Source: Muribaculaceae bacterium (GTDB lineage Bacteria; Bacteroidota; Bacteroidia; Bacteroidales; Muribaculaceae). Taken from it: a stretch of 7,364 bases of DNA. The translations under genes were made by a program, and so were the position numbers. Numbering within the stretch: the stretch's first letter is position 1; each line of letters starts with the position of its first letter. Positions 1 through 6,026 of this stretch are shown here, in pieces. The notes under the pieces were generated by a model. It saw only the letters and a program-made list of their open reading frames with translations. It made no database searches and was not told the DNA's origin. The DNA lies in contig VSPE01000066.1 of the NCBI GenBank assembly GCA_009775225.1, positions 1 to 7,364 of the forward strand, given 5' to 3'.

Positions 1-192
1 CGATAAAACTTAATGTTTTTAAATTTAAAATACCTATTTTTACTTTGTAAATCAAATTATAGCATTTTAAGCAAAAAAATATTGGTATAATTAAATTGTG
101 TTAAAAGAAAAACCTGCTATAGATTTATGTTGTACAACATAGCACTACAACAGGTTTAAGGGTCTGAACTATGGCAAAATGGTAGGTTCCGC
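1..192. other. AT-rich intergenic tail downstream of the HU-LysM gene
   Basis: This stretch is strongly AT-rich compared with the GC-rich genes to its right. I see no credible coding frame, tRNA or repeat array in it. It holds one clear structure, the symmetric hairpin with T-tract at 103-157 (listed separately). A near match to the Bacteroidota -7 element lies around 40-47 on the plus strand (TTACTTTG, one mismatch to TAnnTTTG), but it has no convincing upstream TTG partner, so no promoter is called. Confidence 0.7.
103..157 (-). terminator. Probable intrinsic terminator: nested palindrome plus T-tract
   Basis: Read on the minus strand, the outer arms AAACCTG (157-151) and CAGGTTT (116-110) are followed at once by TTTTTCTTTT (112-103). 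A perfect 16-bp palindrome, TATGTTGTACAACATA (126-141), sits inside and shares exactly the same centre (between 133 and 134). Partial pairing also exists between the two blocks (118-122 with 145-149). It begins 36 bases after the stop codon of the HU-LysM gene, where a terminator for the minus-strand unit is expected. The perfect inner palindrome is more symmetry than a terminator needs, so a protein-binding site is an alternative. Confidence 0.6.
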
Positions 193-1359
193 CTACTTTT
201 TGTACTTTTTATCAAGTTCGGCGCGGATGCGATTGGCCTTCTTCTGAGTGGCCGCATCGGTAGCTTCGGCAAAACTGCTCTTGGGCGGAATAAGCACCCG
301 TGTACCCGGCTTTATTCGGTCGGGATTGTCGAGCACGTCTGTATTGGCCTGATAGATAAACACCCAATAACTGCTACGGCCATAATACTTGCGGGCCATT
401 TTGGCAAGATAGTTGGTACCTGTCACAGTGTCGTACACAGGCTTCTCGGCGGCAGGCTTCTGCTCGGGCTCTACGGCGGGTGCCGGAGCCTGCTCATGCG
501 TATCCGCGACCTCGGCAGGGGCGACAGGTGCCGCATCGGCCACAGGCGCCGTAGCGGCGAGTTCCTCTATGGCGACTTCCTCGAATGTAGCACTGCCTGC
601 TACCAGGCTGTCGGCAGCGGACGTCTCCTCGACAAACTCGACAGGAGCGGTTTCAAAGTCATCGTCAGAGTCGAGCAAAGCCAGCAGATAGCCAAATATG
701 CCGCCGCCAAGCACGATGAGCAATATCCACATCCACATGCGGTTGCTCTTGCGCTCCGGCGCACGAAGAGGCTCGGCAGGCGGAAGCTCGCCCTCCTCTT
801 CCTCGGGGAACAGATAACGCTTTACTGCAGGCTCGGCAGGTGCTGCAGGAACAGGCGCTACCGGCGGCACAGTCGGTACCTCCTCTGCTTCCGGCGCTTC
901 CTCCACTTCCGCAGGCTCTTCCCGGACTTCCGGCACGACCTCTGCTTCCGCTGGCACTTCCGCAGGTACTTCCGAGGGAAGTTCGGCAGGAGCTTCGGCA
1001 ACAACGGCATCTGCTTCGGCATGAGCATGAGCATCAGCGTCGGCATCGGCATCGGGAGCGGCAAGCTCATCAAAATTTACACCGTCGGCCACTTCCACAG
1101 GCTCGAACATCGCAAAAGGAGCGTTGACCGCGGCGGCAAGCTCTTCGTCGGGAATAAACAGTACACTGTCTCCGGCAAGAGCATCGCCGTTGGGGCGGAA
1201 AGTGCCGATACCTTTCACCGTGACACTCTCCCCGGCCATAAGCTGCTCTTCTACGGCAGCAAAAAGCGAGCGCACAAAGCGGCGCGCCGTGTTGGTATCA
1301 GTGTCGGTCACACGGGCCAGACGTGTTATAAGCTGCGACAGCGTGATTACATCATTCAT
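193..1359 (-). CDS. Membrane-anchored HU-like protein with periplasmic LysM domain
   Basis: This 388-residue protein joins four parts. Residues 1-97 are an HU/IHF-type domain: helical N-terminus (ITLSQLITRLARVT), a VKGIGTF turn at 48-54, and a VNAPFAMFEPVEV segment at 78-90 seen in Bacteroidota HU-like proteins. Residues 101-205 are a low-complexity linker, first an Asp-Ala/His-Ala run, then rich in Pro, Glu, Ala and Val. Residues 208-229 form one hydrophobic helix, preceded by RKSNR and followed by DSDDD, which by the positive-inside rule puts the N-terminus in the cytoplasm. Residues 309-359 resemble a LysM fold (ARKYYGRSSYWVFIYQAN, then NPDRIKPGTRVLIPP), which binds peptidoglycan glycan. 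The C-terminus is lysine-rich. The inferred role is a tether between DNA and cell wall; no DNA binding is proven, and the HU arm is atypical. Its ATG overlaps the end of the upstream HU gene by 8 bases (ATGAATGA), suggesting coupled translation. Confidence 0.85.
   Translation of the reverse strand: MNDVITLSQLITRLARVTDTDTNTARRFVRSLFAAVEEQLMAGESVTVKGIGTFRPNGDALAGDSVLFIPDEELAAAVNAPFAMFEPVEVADGVNFDELAAPDADADADAHAHAEADAVVAEAPAELPSEVPAEVPAEAEVVPEVREEPAEVEEAPEAEEVPTVPPVAPVPAAPAEPAVKRYLFPEEEEGELPPAEPLRAPERKSNRMWMWILLIVLGGGIFGYLLALLDSDDDFETAPVEFVEETSAADSLVAGSATFEEVAIEELAATAPVADAAPVAPAEVADTHEQAPAPAVEPEQKPAAEKPVYDTVTGTNYLAKMARKYYGRSSYWVFIYQANTDVLDNPDRIKPGTRVLIPPKSSFAEATDAATQKKANRIRAELDKKYKK
1006..1053 (-). 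repeat. Hexanucleotide tandem repeat coding for (Asp/His/Glu-Ala)n
   Basis: Eight imperfect six-base units (GCATCG, GCATGA and relatives on the plus strand) encode DADADADAHAHAEADA, residues 103-118 of the HU-LysM protein, at the start of its flexible linker. Because the unit is six bases, gain or loss of copies would keep the reading frame and change only linker length and charge. Confidence 0.75.
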
Positions 1360-1630
1360 TACGCATACGTTTTTGGAGGAGGCCTCCGGGGTGAAACTCT
1401 ATTTTGATTTCGGGGGGCAGGAGCATACGCTTGCCGGTGGAGAGGTCGGTCACCACTTCTTCATTGTGCTTTACGGCGGTAAAGGTGCCGAATGTGGGAA
1501 TAGCCACACTGTCGAGCTCCGAGCACGTGTCGCGCAGTATTATCGAGAGACCCTCGACAAGGGCGTCCACATCGGCCGAAGAGCGGCCCGTGAGTTCGGT
1601 GAGACGTTTGCGGAATTGCTTATAGTCCAT
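1352..1630 (-). CDS. Stand-alone HU-family DNA-binding-like protein (92 aa)
   Basis: The 92-residue length is typical for an HU/IHF subunit. Residues 1-40 form the helical dimerisation region (YKQFRKRLTELTGRSSADVDALVEGL). Residues 43-50 (AIPTFGTF) match the conserved GFGTF turn. The beta-arm region spans about 51-72, and FHPGGLLQKRM (79-89) matches the FKPGKALKDAV-type C-terminal signature. The arm reads VTDLSTGKRMLLPP and lacks the Arg-Asn-Pro tip whose proline intercalates into DNA in classical HU, so binding may be weaker or different. It starts 10 bases after the umuC stop and overlaps the next HU-LysM start by 8 bases. HU subunits work as dimers, so a homodimer or a heterodimer with the membrane-bound neighbour are both plausible. 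Not the housekeeping HU, judging by divergence; a nucleoid role is inferred. Confidence 0.85.
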   Translation of the reverse strand: MDYKQFRKRLTELTGRSSADVDALVEGLSIILRDTCSELDSVAIPTFGTFTAVKHNEEVVTDLSTGKRMLLPPEIKIEFHPGGLLQKRMRNE

Positions 1631-1640
1631 ATATGACTGA

Positions 1641-2924
1641 TTATATACTTGTTCTTACTTTAATGACATCTTCGAGGCGCGTGGAGAAATCGGCCGAACG
1701 GTGTTCGCACCGCACACAGCTCTCCAGCGGCATATAGGAGGCAATGTGCACGCGGTCGTGGCTCAGCGATGACGCATTGAGCGAGTCCACCACAGCCATG
1801 AGCCGGCGGCGCTTCTCCCGCACTTCCGCGTCAGAAAACAGCGAGGGCTGTATGCTGCGCACGTCGGAAAGCTCGGTGATGAATATGCCGGCACGCTTAT
1901 AGCCGAAGCCTTTGCGGAATATTGAGCGCAGAGCGTCGGTGGCGGCACTGGCAATAGTCATGGTGTCGTTCGACGGCTCGGCCAGCGGACGGTATGCGCT
2001 GTTATAGTATTGCGGCAGGTCGTCGCGCATGGCGTTTGTGTGGATAAACACCGACACCCCCGCTGCGGCAAGATTGCGCTCGCGCAGTCGCCTGCTGATA
2101 ATGGTTGCGAAGCTTGCCATGGCATCGGCGAGCATGTCGAAGCCCGTGAGGTTCGACCCGAAAGAGCGCGTGCAGCATATCTGCTTCTGATGCTGCTCGC
2201 TGTCGGCTCCTACAGAGTCGACACTTATGCAAGGTTCGCCGTTAAGCTCGCGCCATGTGCGCATGCCGGTTATGTTGAGCATCTGCTCCACATCGTCTTG
2301 GGTTCTGTCGGCAAGATGTATGGCCTTGCTTATGCCATAGTTTGCCAGCCGGCGCACCAAGCGGCGCCCTATGCCCCACACATCGCGAATATCGGTAAGC
2401 TCGAGAGCGCGGCGGCGTTTGTATTCGCTGTCAATAGCGCACACGCCCCGGTAGGCCGGATATTTCTTTGCGAAGCGCGACGCCGTCTTTGCCAGAGTGC
2501 ACGTGGGCGCTATGCCGAGCGAGGTGGGGATACCCGTGTTGCGGCGCACGCGGCGCACTATCTCGCGGGCTGTTTTCTCCAGAAGCTCGCCGCTCCACCC
2601 GCTGAAATCTATGAAGCACTCGTCCACAGAATACACATGCACCCCACCGACAACCGAAGCTATCGTGGCCATGACGCGGCTCGATATATCGCCGTAGAGC
2701 CGGTGGTTGCCCGACAGCGTAGCCACTCCTTGACGCCTGCACAGGTCGGCGACCTTGAAGTAAGGGTCGCCGCGGCGCAGCCCCACGGCCTTGGCCTCAT
2801 TGGAGAGCGCCACTATGCAGCCGTCGTTGTTGCTCAGCACGGCCACAGGAATACCGCGCAGGCGCGGGTTGAACATGCGCTCGCACGACACAAAGAAGTT
2901 GTTGCAGTCGATAAGCCCGGTCAC
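1641..2924 (-). CDS. umuC: DNA polymerase V catalytic subunit UmuC (Y-family)
   Basis: This is a Y-family translesion polymerase. From the chosen start it has 427 residues, close to the 422 of E. coli UmuC. Catalytic carboxylates are visible: Asp6 (LIDCNNFF) and Asp101-Glu102 (YSVDECF). Phe11 occupies the steric-gate position. SNNDGC (31-36), SGNHRLYGDIS (71-81) and the helix-hairpin-helix-like VWGIGRRL (182-189) follow the family pattern; the little-finger domain covers about 250-350. QPSLF (359-363) fits a sliding-clamp binding motif. The C-terminal region (about 390-427) resembles the UmuC-specific tail. I chose the GTG at 2924 over the ATG at 2987: the upstream ATG adds 21 unconserved residues and overlaps umuD by 67 bases, whereas the GTG gives a classic 4-base GTGA overlap with the umuD stop and begins at the conserved first strand. 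It should act with cleaved UmuD in damage-tolerant, mutagenic synthesis. Confidence 0.95.
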   Translation of the reverse strand: MTGLIDCNNFFVSCERMFNPRLRGIPVAVLSNNDGCIVALSNEAKAVGLRRGDPYFKVADLCRRQGVATLSGNHRLYGDISSRVMATIASVVGGVHVYSVDECFIDFSGWSGELLEKTAREIVRRVRRNTGIPTSLGIAPTCTLAKTASRFAKKYPAYRGVCAIDSEYKRRRALELTDIRDVWGIGRRLVRRLANYGISKAIHLADRTQDDVEQMLNITGMRTWRELNGEPCISVDSVGADSEQHQKQICCTRSFGSNLTGFDMLADAMASFATIISRRLRERNLAAAGVSVFIHTNAMRDDLPQYYNSAYRPLAEPSNDTMTIASAATDALRSIFRKGFGYKRAGIFITELSDVRSIQPSLFSDAEVREKRRRLMAVVDSLNASSLSHDRVHIASYMPLESCVRCEHRSADFSTRLEDVIKVRTSI

Positions 2925-3385
2925 GTGCTGCAGCGTTTGCGGCGCGGACGCCTGTTGTTCTTTATCGTATGTGTCACCACACCCCATATCTCAAAGCGGT
3001 GGTCGGGCGTCACGAGAATAGGGTCGAACGACTCGTTGGACGGAATGAGCCACACGGCGCCGGGAGCCAGATGTATGCGCTTGAGGGTAAATTCGCCGTC
3101 GAGACAGCACACGGTGAGGTCACCGTCGTCGGGTTCAAGCGAGCGGTCTATTACAAGCAGGTCGCCCGGCTCTATACCCTCCTCTATCATCGAGTCGCCG
3201 CTCACGCGCCCGTAGAACGTGGAGGCCGGATGTCGCACTATCTCGCGGTTGAGGTCGATATACTCGCTGATATAGTCCTGAGCCGGCGACGGGAAACCCG
3301 CCTGAATACCCCCGTCGGCATAAGGCAGACTGAGAGCACTGGAGAGGTCGGCTCCAAATATTTCGAGCGTAGCGGTTCGTTTCAT
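2921..3385 (-). CDS. umuD: UmuD-like self-cleaving polymerase V subunit (S24 peptidase)
   Basis: This 154-residue protein closely follows E. coli UmuD. The predicted self-cleavage site is Ala29-Gly30 in IQAGFPSPAQDY, where the E. coli protein cuts Cys-Gly before FPSPAADY. The catalytic Ser65 lies in VSGDSM and Lys102 in GEFTLKRI, the Ser-Lys dyad of LexA/UmuD peptidases. IDLNREIVRHP (43-53) and the C-terminal WGVVTH strand are also conserved. RecA-stimulated cleavage in the family yields UmuD', which pairs with UmuC to form polymerase V. The start at 3385 (MKRTATLEIFG) is chosen because family similarity begins just after it; the open frame continues upstream only into the glycosyltransferase gene in another frame. 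A basic tail (NNRRPRRKRCST) follows the core. The stop codon overlaps the umuC GTG. I saw no convincing SOS operator just upstream, and it lies 32 bases after the glycosyltransferase. Confidence 0.94.
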   Translation of the reverse strand: MKRTATLEIFGADLSSALSLPYADGGIQAGFPSPAQDYISEYIDLNREIVRHPASTFYGRVSGDSMIEEGIEPGDLLVIDRSLEPDDGDLTVCCLDGEFTLKRIHLAPGAVWLIPSNESFDPILVTPDHRFEIWGVVTHTIKNNRRPRRKRCST

Positions 3386-3417
3386 GCCAAGAGTAACAAG
3401 TGTGATGTACGATGTGT

Positions 3418-4407
3418 TTACAGCAGCGCCTCCGCTATGGCGTAGCGCGGACGCCGCTTCACCTCCTTGAATATTTTTCCGATATACTCGCCCACCACGC
3501 CGACGGCTATCAGAAGCAGGCTTGCAAGCAGCCACAGCGACAGCATTATCGACGACCAGCCGGAAATGGCCTCTCCTCCGAGATACGACACCAGTACCCA
3601 CACTATAACCGCAATATCGCACAGCAGGAGTATCAGGCCCGTATAGAAGATGAGGCGCATAGGACGCGCGGAGAACGATGTTATCCCGTCGACCGACACC
3701 GATATAAGCTTCGTAAGCGAATATTTGGTCTCGCCGGCGGCACGCGGGGCACGCTCATAGTATACCTTGGTGGAGCGCAGTCCGATATGCGGCATTATGC
3801 CGCGTATATACAGGTTGTGCTCGCCATATTCGGCAAGCATATCTATGGCGCGGGCATCCATAAGGCGGAACTCGGAGTGGTCGTACACGGTGTTGAGGCC
3901 GAGGAGCAGCTGCACACGGTAGAACGCACGCGCCGAGGTGCGCTTGAACCATGTATCGGAGTCGCGCGACGAGCGCACACCGTACACAATGTCGAAGCCA
4001 CGCCCGTACTTCTCCACCATAGAGGCGATAGCCTGGGGCGAGTCCTGCAGGTCGGCATCGATTGTCACAGCCGCGTCGCAGCGGCCGCGCACGCTCATCA
4101 GACCGGCATAAAGCGCATTCTGCTGGCCCGCGTTGTGTGCCAGGCGTATGCCCTTCACGCGCACGTCGCGGCGGTGCATACGCTCTATCACATGCCAGGT
4201 GGCATCGCGGCTGCCGTCGTCGACACACAGGATAAAGCTGTCGGCCGACGCCACTCCCGCCGCACTCATGTCGTCGAGAATAGAGCACAGCACAGGTATA
4301 CAGATAGGCAGAGTCACCTCCTCGTTATAGCAAGGTATGACTAAAGCAACCACCGGCTGCGCGTGGCAGTCGGTGCCCGTAGCGGAGCCGGTGGTAATCT
4401 TAGGCAT
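3418..4407 (-). CDS. GT2 family membrane glycosyltransferase (GtrB/DPM1/ArnC-like)
   Basis: This 329-residue protein has a cytoplasmic GT-A catalytic domain and two C-terminal membrane helices. Visible motifs are ALVIPCYNEE (21-30), VDDGSRD (62-68, nucleotide-sugar binding), NAGQQNALYAGL (92-103), IDADLQDSP (116-124, with the metal-binding Asp-x-Asp) and FRLMD (180-184). APRAAGETKYSLTKL (219-233) is the family signature before the membrane part. Helices lie at about 252-275 and 286-310, followed by the basic tail KIFKEVKRRPRYA. Enzymes of this type usually transfer a sugar from a nucleotide donor to polyprenyl phosphate at the inner membrane for surface polysaccharide, lipid A or protein glycosylation. 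Sugar and acceptor cannot be read from the sequence. It lies 37 bases after proS and 32 bases before umuD, so its link to these genes may be only transcriptional. Confidence 0.92.
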   Translation of the reverse strand: MPKITTGSATGTDCHAQPVVALVIPCYNEEVTLPICIPVLCSILDDMSAAGVASADSFILCVDDGSRDATWHVIERMHRRDVRVKGIRLAHNAGQQNALYAGLMSVRGRCDAAVTIDADLQDSPQAIASMVEKYGRGFDIVYGVRSSRDSDTWFKRTSARAFYRVQLLLGLNTVYDHSEFRLMDARAIDMLAEYGEHNLYIRGIMPHIGLRSTKVYYERAPRAAGETKYSLTKLISVSVDGITSFSARPMRLIFYTGLILLLCDIAVIVWVLVSYLGGEAISGWSSIMLSLWLLASLLLIAVGVVGEYIGKIFKEVKRRPRYAIAEALL

Positions 4408-4444
4408 AATCTGTCAGGGAGAGTGTGTGTAACGGAGGGAAGGA

Positions 4445-5926
4445 TTAGTAGCTGCGAGCTATAATCACGCGGCGCTTCGAGGGCTTGCCGGTCACCATGC
4501 AGGTACCGGGAGTATCGTCGCCGTCGAGAGGTATGCAGCGTATTGTAGCCTTGGTCTCGGCCTTGATGAGTTCTTCGGTCTCGGTAGTGCCGTCCCAGTG
4601 GCAGAGGAAGAAGCCGCCGCCGTCGATGCGGGCCTTGAAGTCCTCGTAGCTGTCGCACACATAGGTCTGAGTGTTGCGCATCGCGAGAGCCTTGTTGTAT
4701 ATGTTATCCTGAATTTCCTCAAGCAGCGTGTTCACATAGTCGGCGATACCGGCAAGGGGAGCGGAGTGCTTCTCGAGAGTGTCGCGGCGCATCACTTCCA
4801 CAGTGCCGTTCTCTATGTCGCGGGCACCGAGCACCAGACGCACGGGCACACCCTTAAGCTCGTAGTCGGCAAACTTGAAGCCGGGGCGCTTGTTCTCGGC
4901 GTCGTCGTACTTAACCGATATGCCGAGCTGACCGAGACGCTCCACTATGGGCATCACCTTCTCGGTAATGGCGGCAAGCTGCTCGGCAGTCTTGTAGATA
5001 GGCACAATCACCACCTGAATAGGCGCCAGATGCGGAGGCAGCACAAGACCGTTGTCGTCGGAGTGCGTCATGATGAGCGCACCCATAAGGCGTGTCGACA
5101 CACCCCACGAGTTGGCCCACACATATTCGGGCTGGTTATCCTTGTTTGCGAAAGTCACATCGAAAGCCTTGGCGAAGTTCTGGCCGAGGTTGTGCGAAGT
5201 ACCGGCCTGGAGGGCCTTGCCGTCCTGCATCATGGCCTCGATAGTGTAGGTATTGAGAGCGCCGGCAAAGCGTTCGTTGGCGGTCTTCACACCGATTTGC
5301 ACGGGGATAGCCATGTACTTGCGGGCAAATTCGGCATAGAGCTTTATCATCTGCACGGTGCGGGCCTCACTCTCCTCTGCTGTGGCATGGGCGCAGTGGC
5401 CTTCCTGCCAGAGGAATTCGGAAGTACGCAGGAACATACGGGTACGCATCTCCCAGCGCATCACATTGGCCCACTGGTTGCAGAGCACGGGCAGGTCGCG
5501 CCAGCTGTGTATCCAGTTCTTGTACGTGCCCCAGATAATGGTCTCGGAGGTCGGGCGCACTATCAGCTCTTCTTCAAGACGAGCCTCGGGGTCAACGATG
5601 ACACCGGTGCCATTGGGGTCGTTTTTAAGACGGTAGTGTGTTACCACGGCGCACTCCTTGGCAAAGCCTTCTACGTGCTCGGCCTCGCGGCACAGAAACG
5701 ATTTGGGAATAAGCAGCGGGAAGTAAGCGTTCTGCACGCCGGTCTCCTTGAACATACGGTCGAGGGTCTGCTGCATCTTCTCCCAAATGGCATAGCCGTA
5801 GGGCTTAATTACCATACAGCCGCGCACGGCGCTCTGCTCGGCAAGGTCTGCCTTGACTACCAGCTCGTTATACCACTGCGAGTAGTTTTCTGTTCGTTTG
5901 GTGAGATTTTTAAGTTCGACAGCCAT
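4445..5926 (-). CDS. proS: Prolyl-tRNA synthetase, archaeal/eukaryotic type
   Basis: This class II aminoacyl-tRNA synthetase charges tRNA-Pro with proline in the cytoplasm. At 493 residues without the roughly 180-residue editing insert of the bacterial form, and ending in a terminal tyrosine (ARSY), it is the archaeal/eukaryotic type that Bacteroidota commonly carry. Visible motifs are RPTSET (124-129), RWEMRTRMFLRTSEFLWQEGH (motif 2 region, 157-177), TSHNLGQNFAKAF (243-255) and GVSTRLMGALIMTHSDD (275-291, motif 3). The anticodon-binding domain runs from about 300 to 405, followed by the extra C-terminal domain. The zinc site of that domain appears incomplete: Cys442 and Cys476 remain, but the partner positions 447 and 479 are threonine. 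The start ATG begins MAVELKNLTKR, as in homologues. No TAnnTTTG promoter is evident just upstream. Confidence 0.97.
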   Translation of the reverse strand: MAVELKNLTKRTENYSQWYNELVVKADLAEQSAVRGCMVIKPYGYAIWEKMQQTLDRMFKETGVQNAYFPLLIPKSFLCREAEHVEGFAKECAVVTHYRLKNDPNGTGVIVDPEARLEEELIVRPTSETIIWGTYKNWIHSWRDLPVLCNQWANVMRWEMRTRMFLRTSEFLWQEGHCAHATAEESEARTVQMIKLYAEFARKYMAIPVQIGVKTANERFAGALNTYTIEAMMQDGKALQAGTSHNLGQNFAKAFDVTFANKDNQPEYVWANSWGVSTRLMGALIMTHSDDNGLVLPPHLAPIQVVIVPIYKTAEQLAAITEKVMPIVERLGQLGISVKYDDAENKRPGFKFADYELKGVPVRLVLGARDIENGTVEVMRRDTLEKHSAPLAGIADYVNTLLEEIQDNIYNKALAMRNTQTYVCDSYEDFKARIDGGGFFLCHWDGTTETEELIKAETKATIRCIPLDGDDTPGTCMVTGKPSKRRVIIARSY

Positions 5927-5973
5927 TGTATATCGGTTGTTATAATCCTAATAGTATTGTTTAAAACGCATTA

Positions 5974-5995
5974 CAGACGCGCCGGGGCGCGTCCG
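5974..5995 (-). terminator. GC-rich hairpin between DUF3127 gene and proS
   Basis: GACGCGCC (5976-5983) and GGCGCGTC (5986-5993) form an 8-bp perfect inverted repeat separated by two bases; steric limits would open this to about a 4-base loop. Beyond a single mismatch, two further pairs (5973-5974 with 5995-5996) are possible. It sits 31 bases after the DUF3127 stop codon. No long T-run follows on the minus strand (TGTAATGCGTTTT), so termination may be partial or the hairpin may instead stabilise the transcript end. No other structure is obvious in the 100-base gap. Confidence 0.45.
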
Positions 5996-6026
5996 TCATT
6001 ATATCGCCGGAAAGTCCTCCCTATTG

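Noticed and set aside
110..157. Resemblance of the symmetric repeat to a CRISPR repeat or tracrRNA segment
   Set aside because: There is one copy only, with no spacers, no second repeat and no cas gene in the window; a terminator explains it better.
182..210. GTAGG-loop-CCTAC hairpin followed by TTTTTGTACTTTTT on the plus strand, terminator-like
   Set aside because: The stem has only five pairs, and the T-runs are explained by the Lys-Lys-Tyr-Lys-Lys codons ending the minus-strand gene. No plus-strand transcript is known to enter there.
2010..3215. A 401-codon plus-strand open frame opposite umuC and umuD
   Set aside because: It mirrors two genes with clear catalytic motifs, and its product is low-complexity His/Ala/Arg-rich with no family resemblance.
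3388..3395. TACTCTTG on the minus strand as a -7 promoter element for umuD
   Set aside because: It ends three bases before the umuD ATG, so transcripts would start inside the gene, and one fixed position mismatches the consensus.
3386..3622. A 79-residue upstream extension of the umuD frame
   Set aside because: It lies inside the glycosyltransferase gene in another frame, encodes Arg/Gly-rich sequence unlike UmuD, and family similarity begins only after the ATG at 3385.
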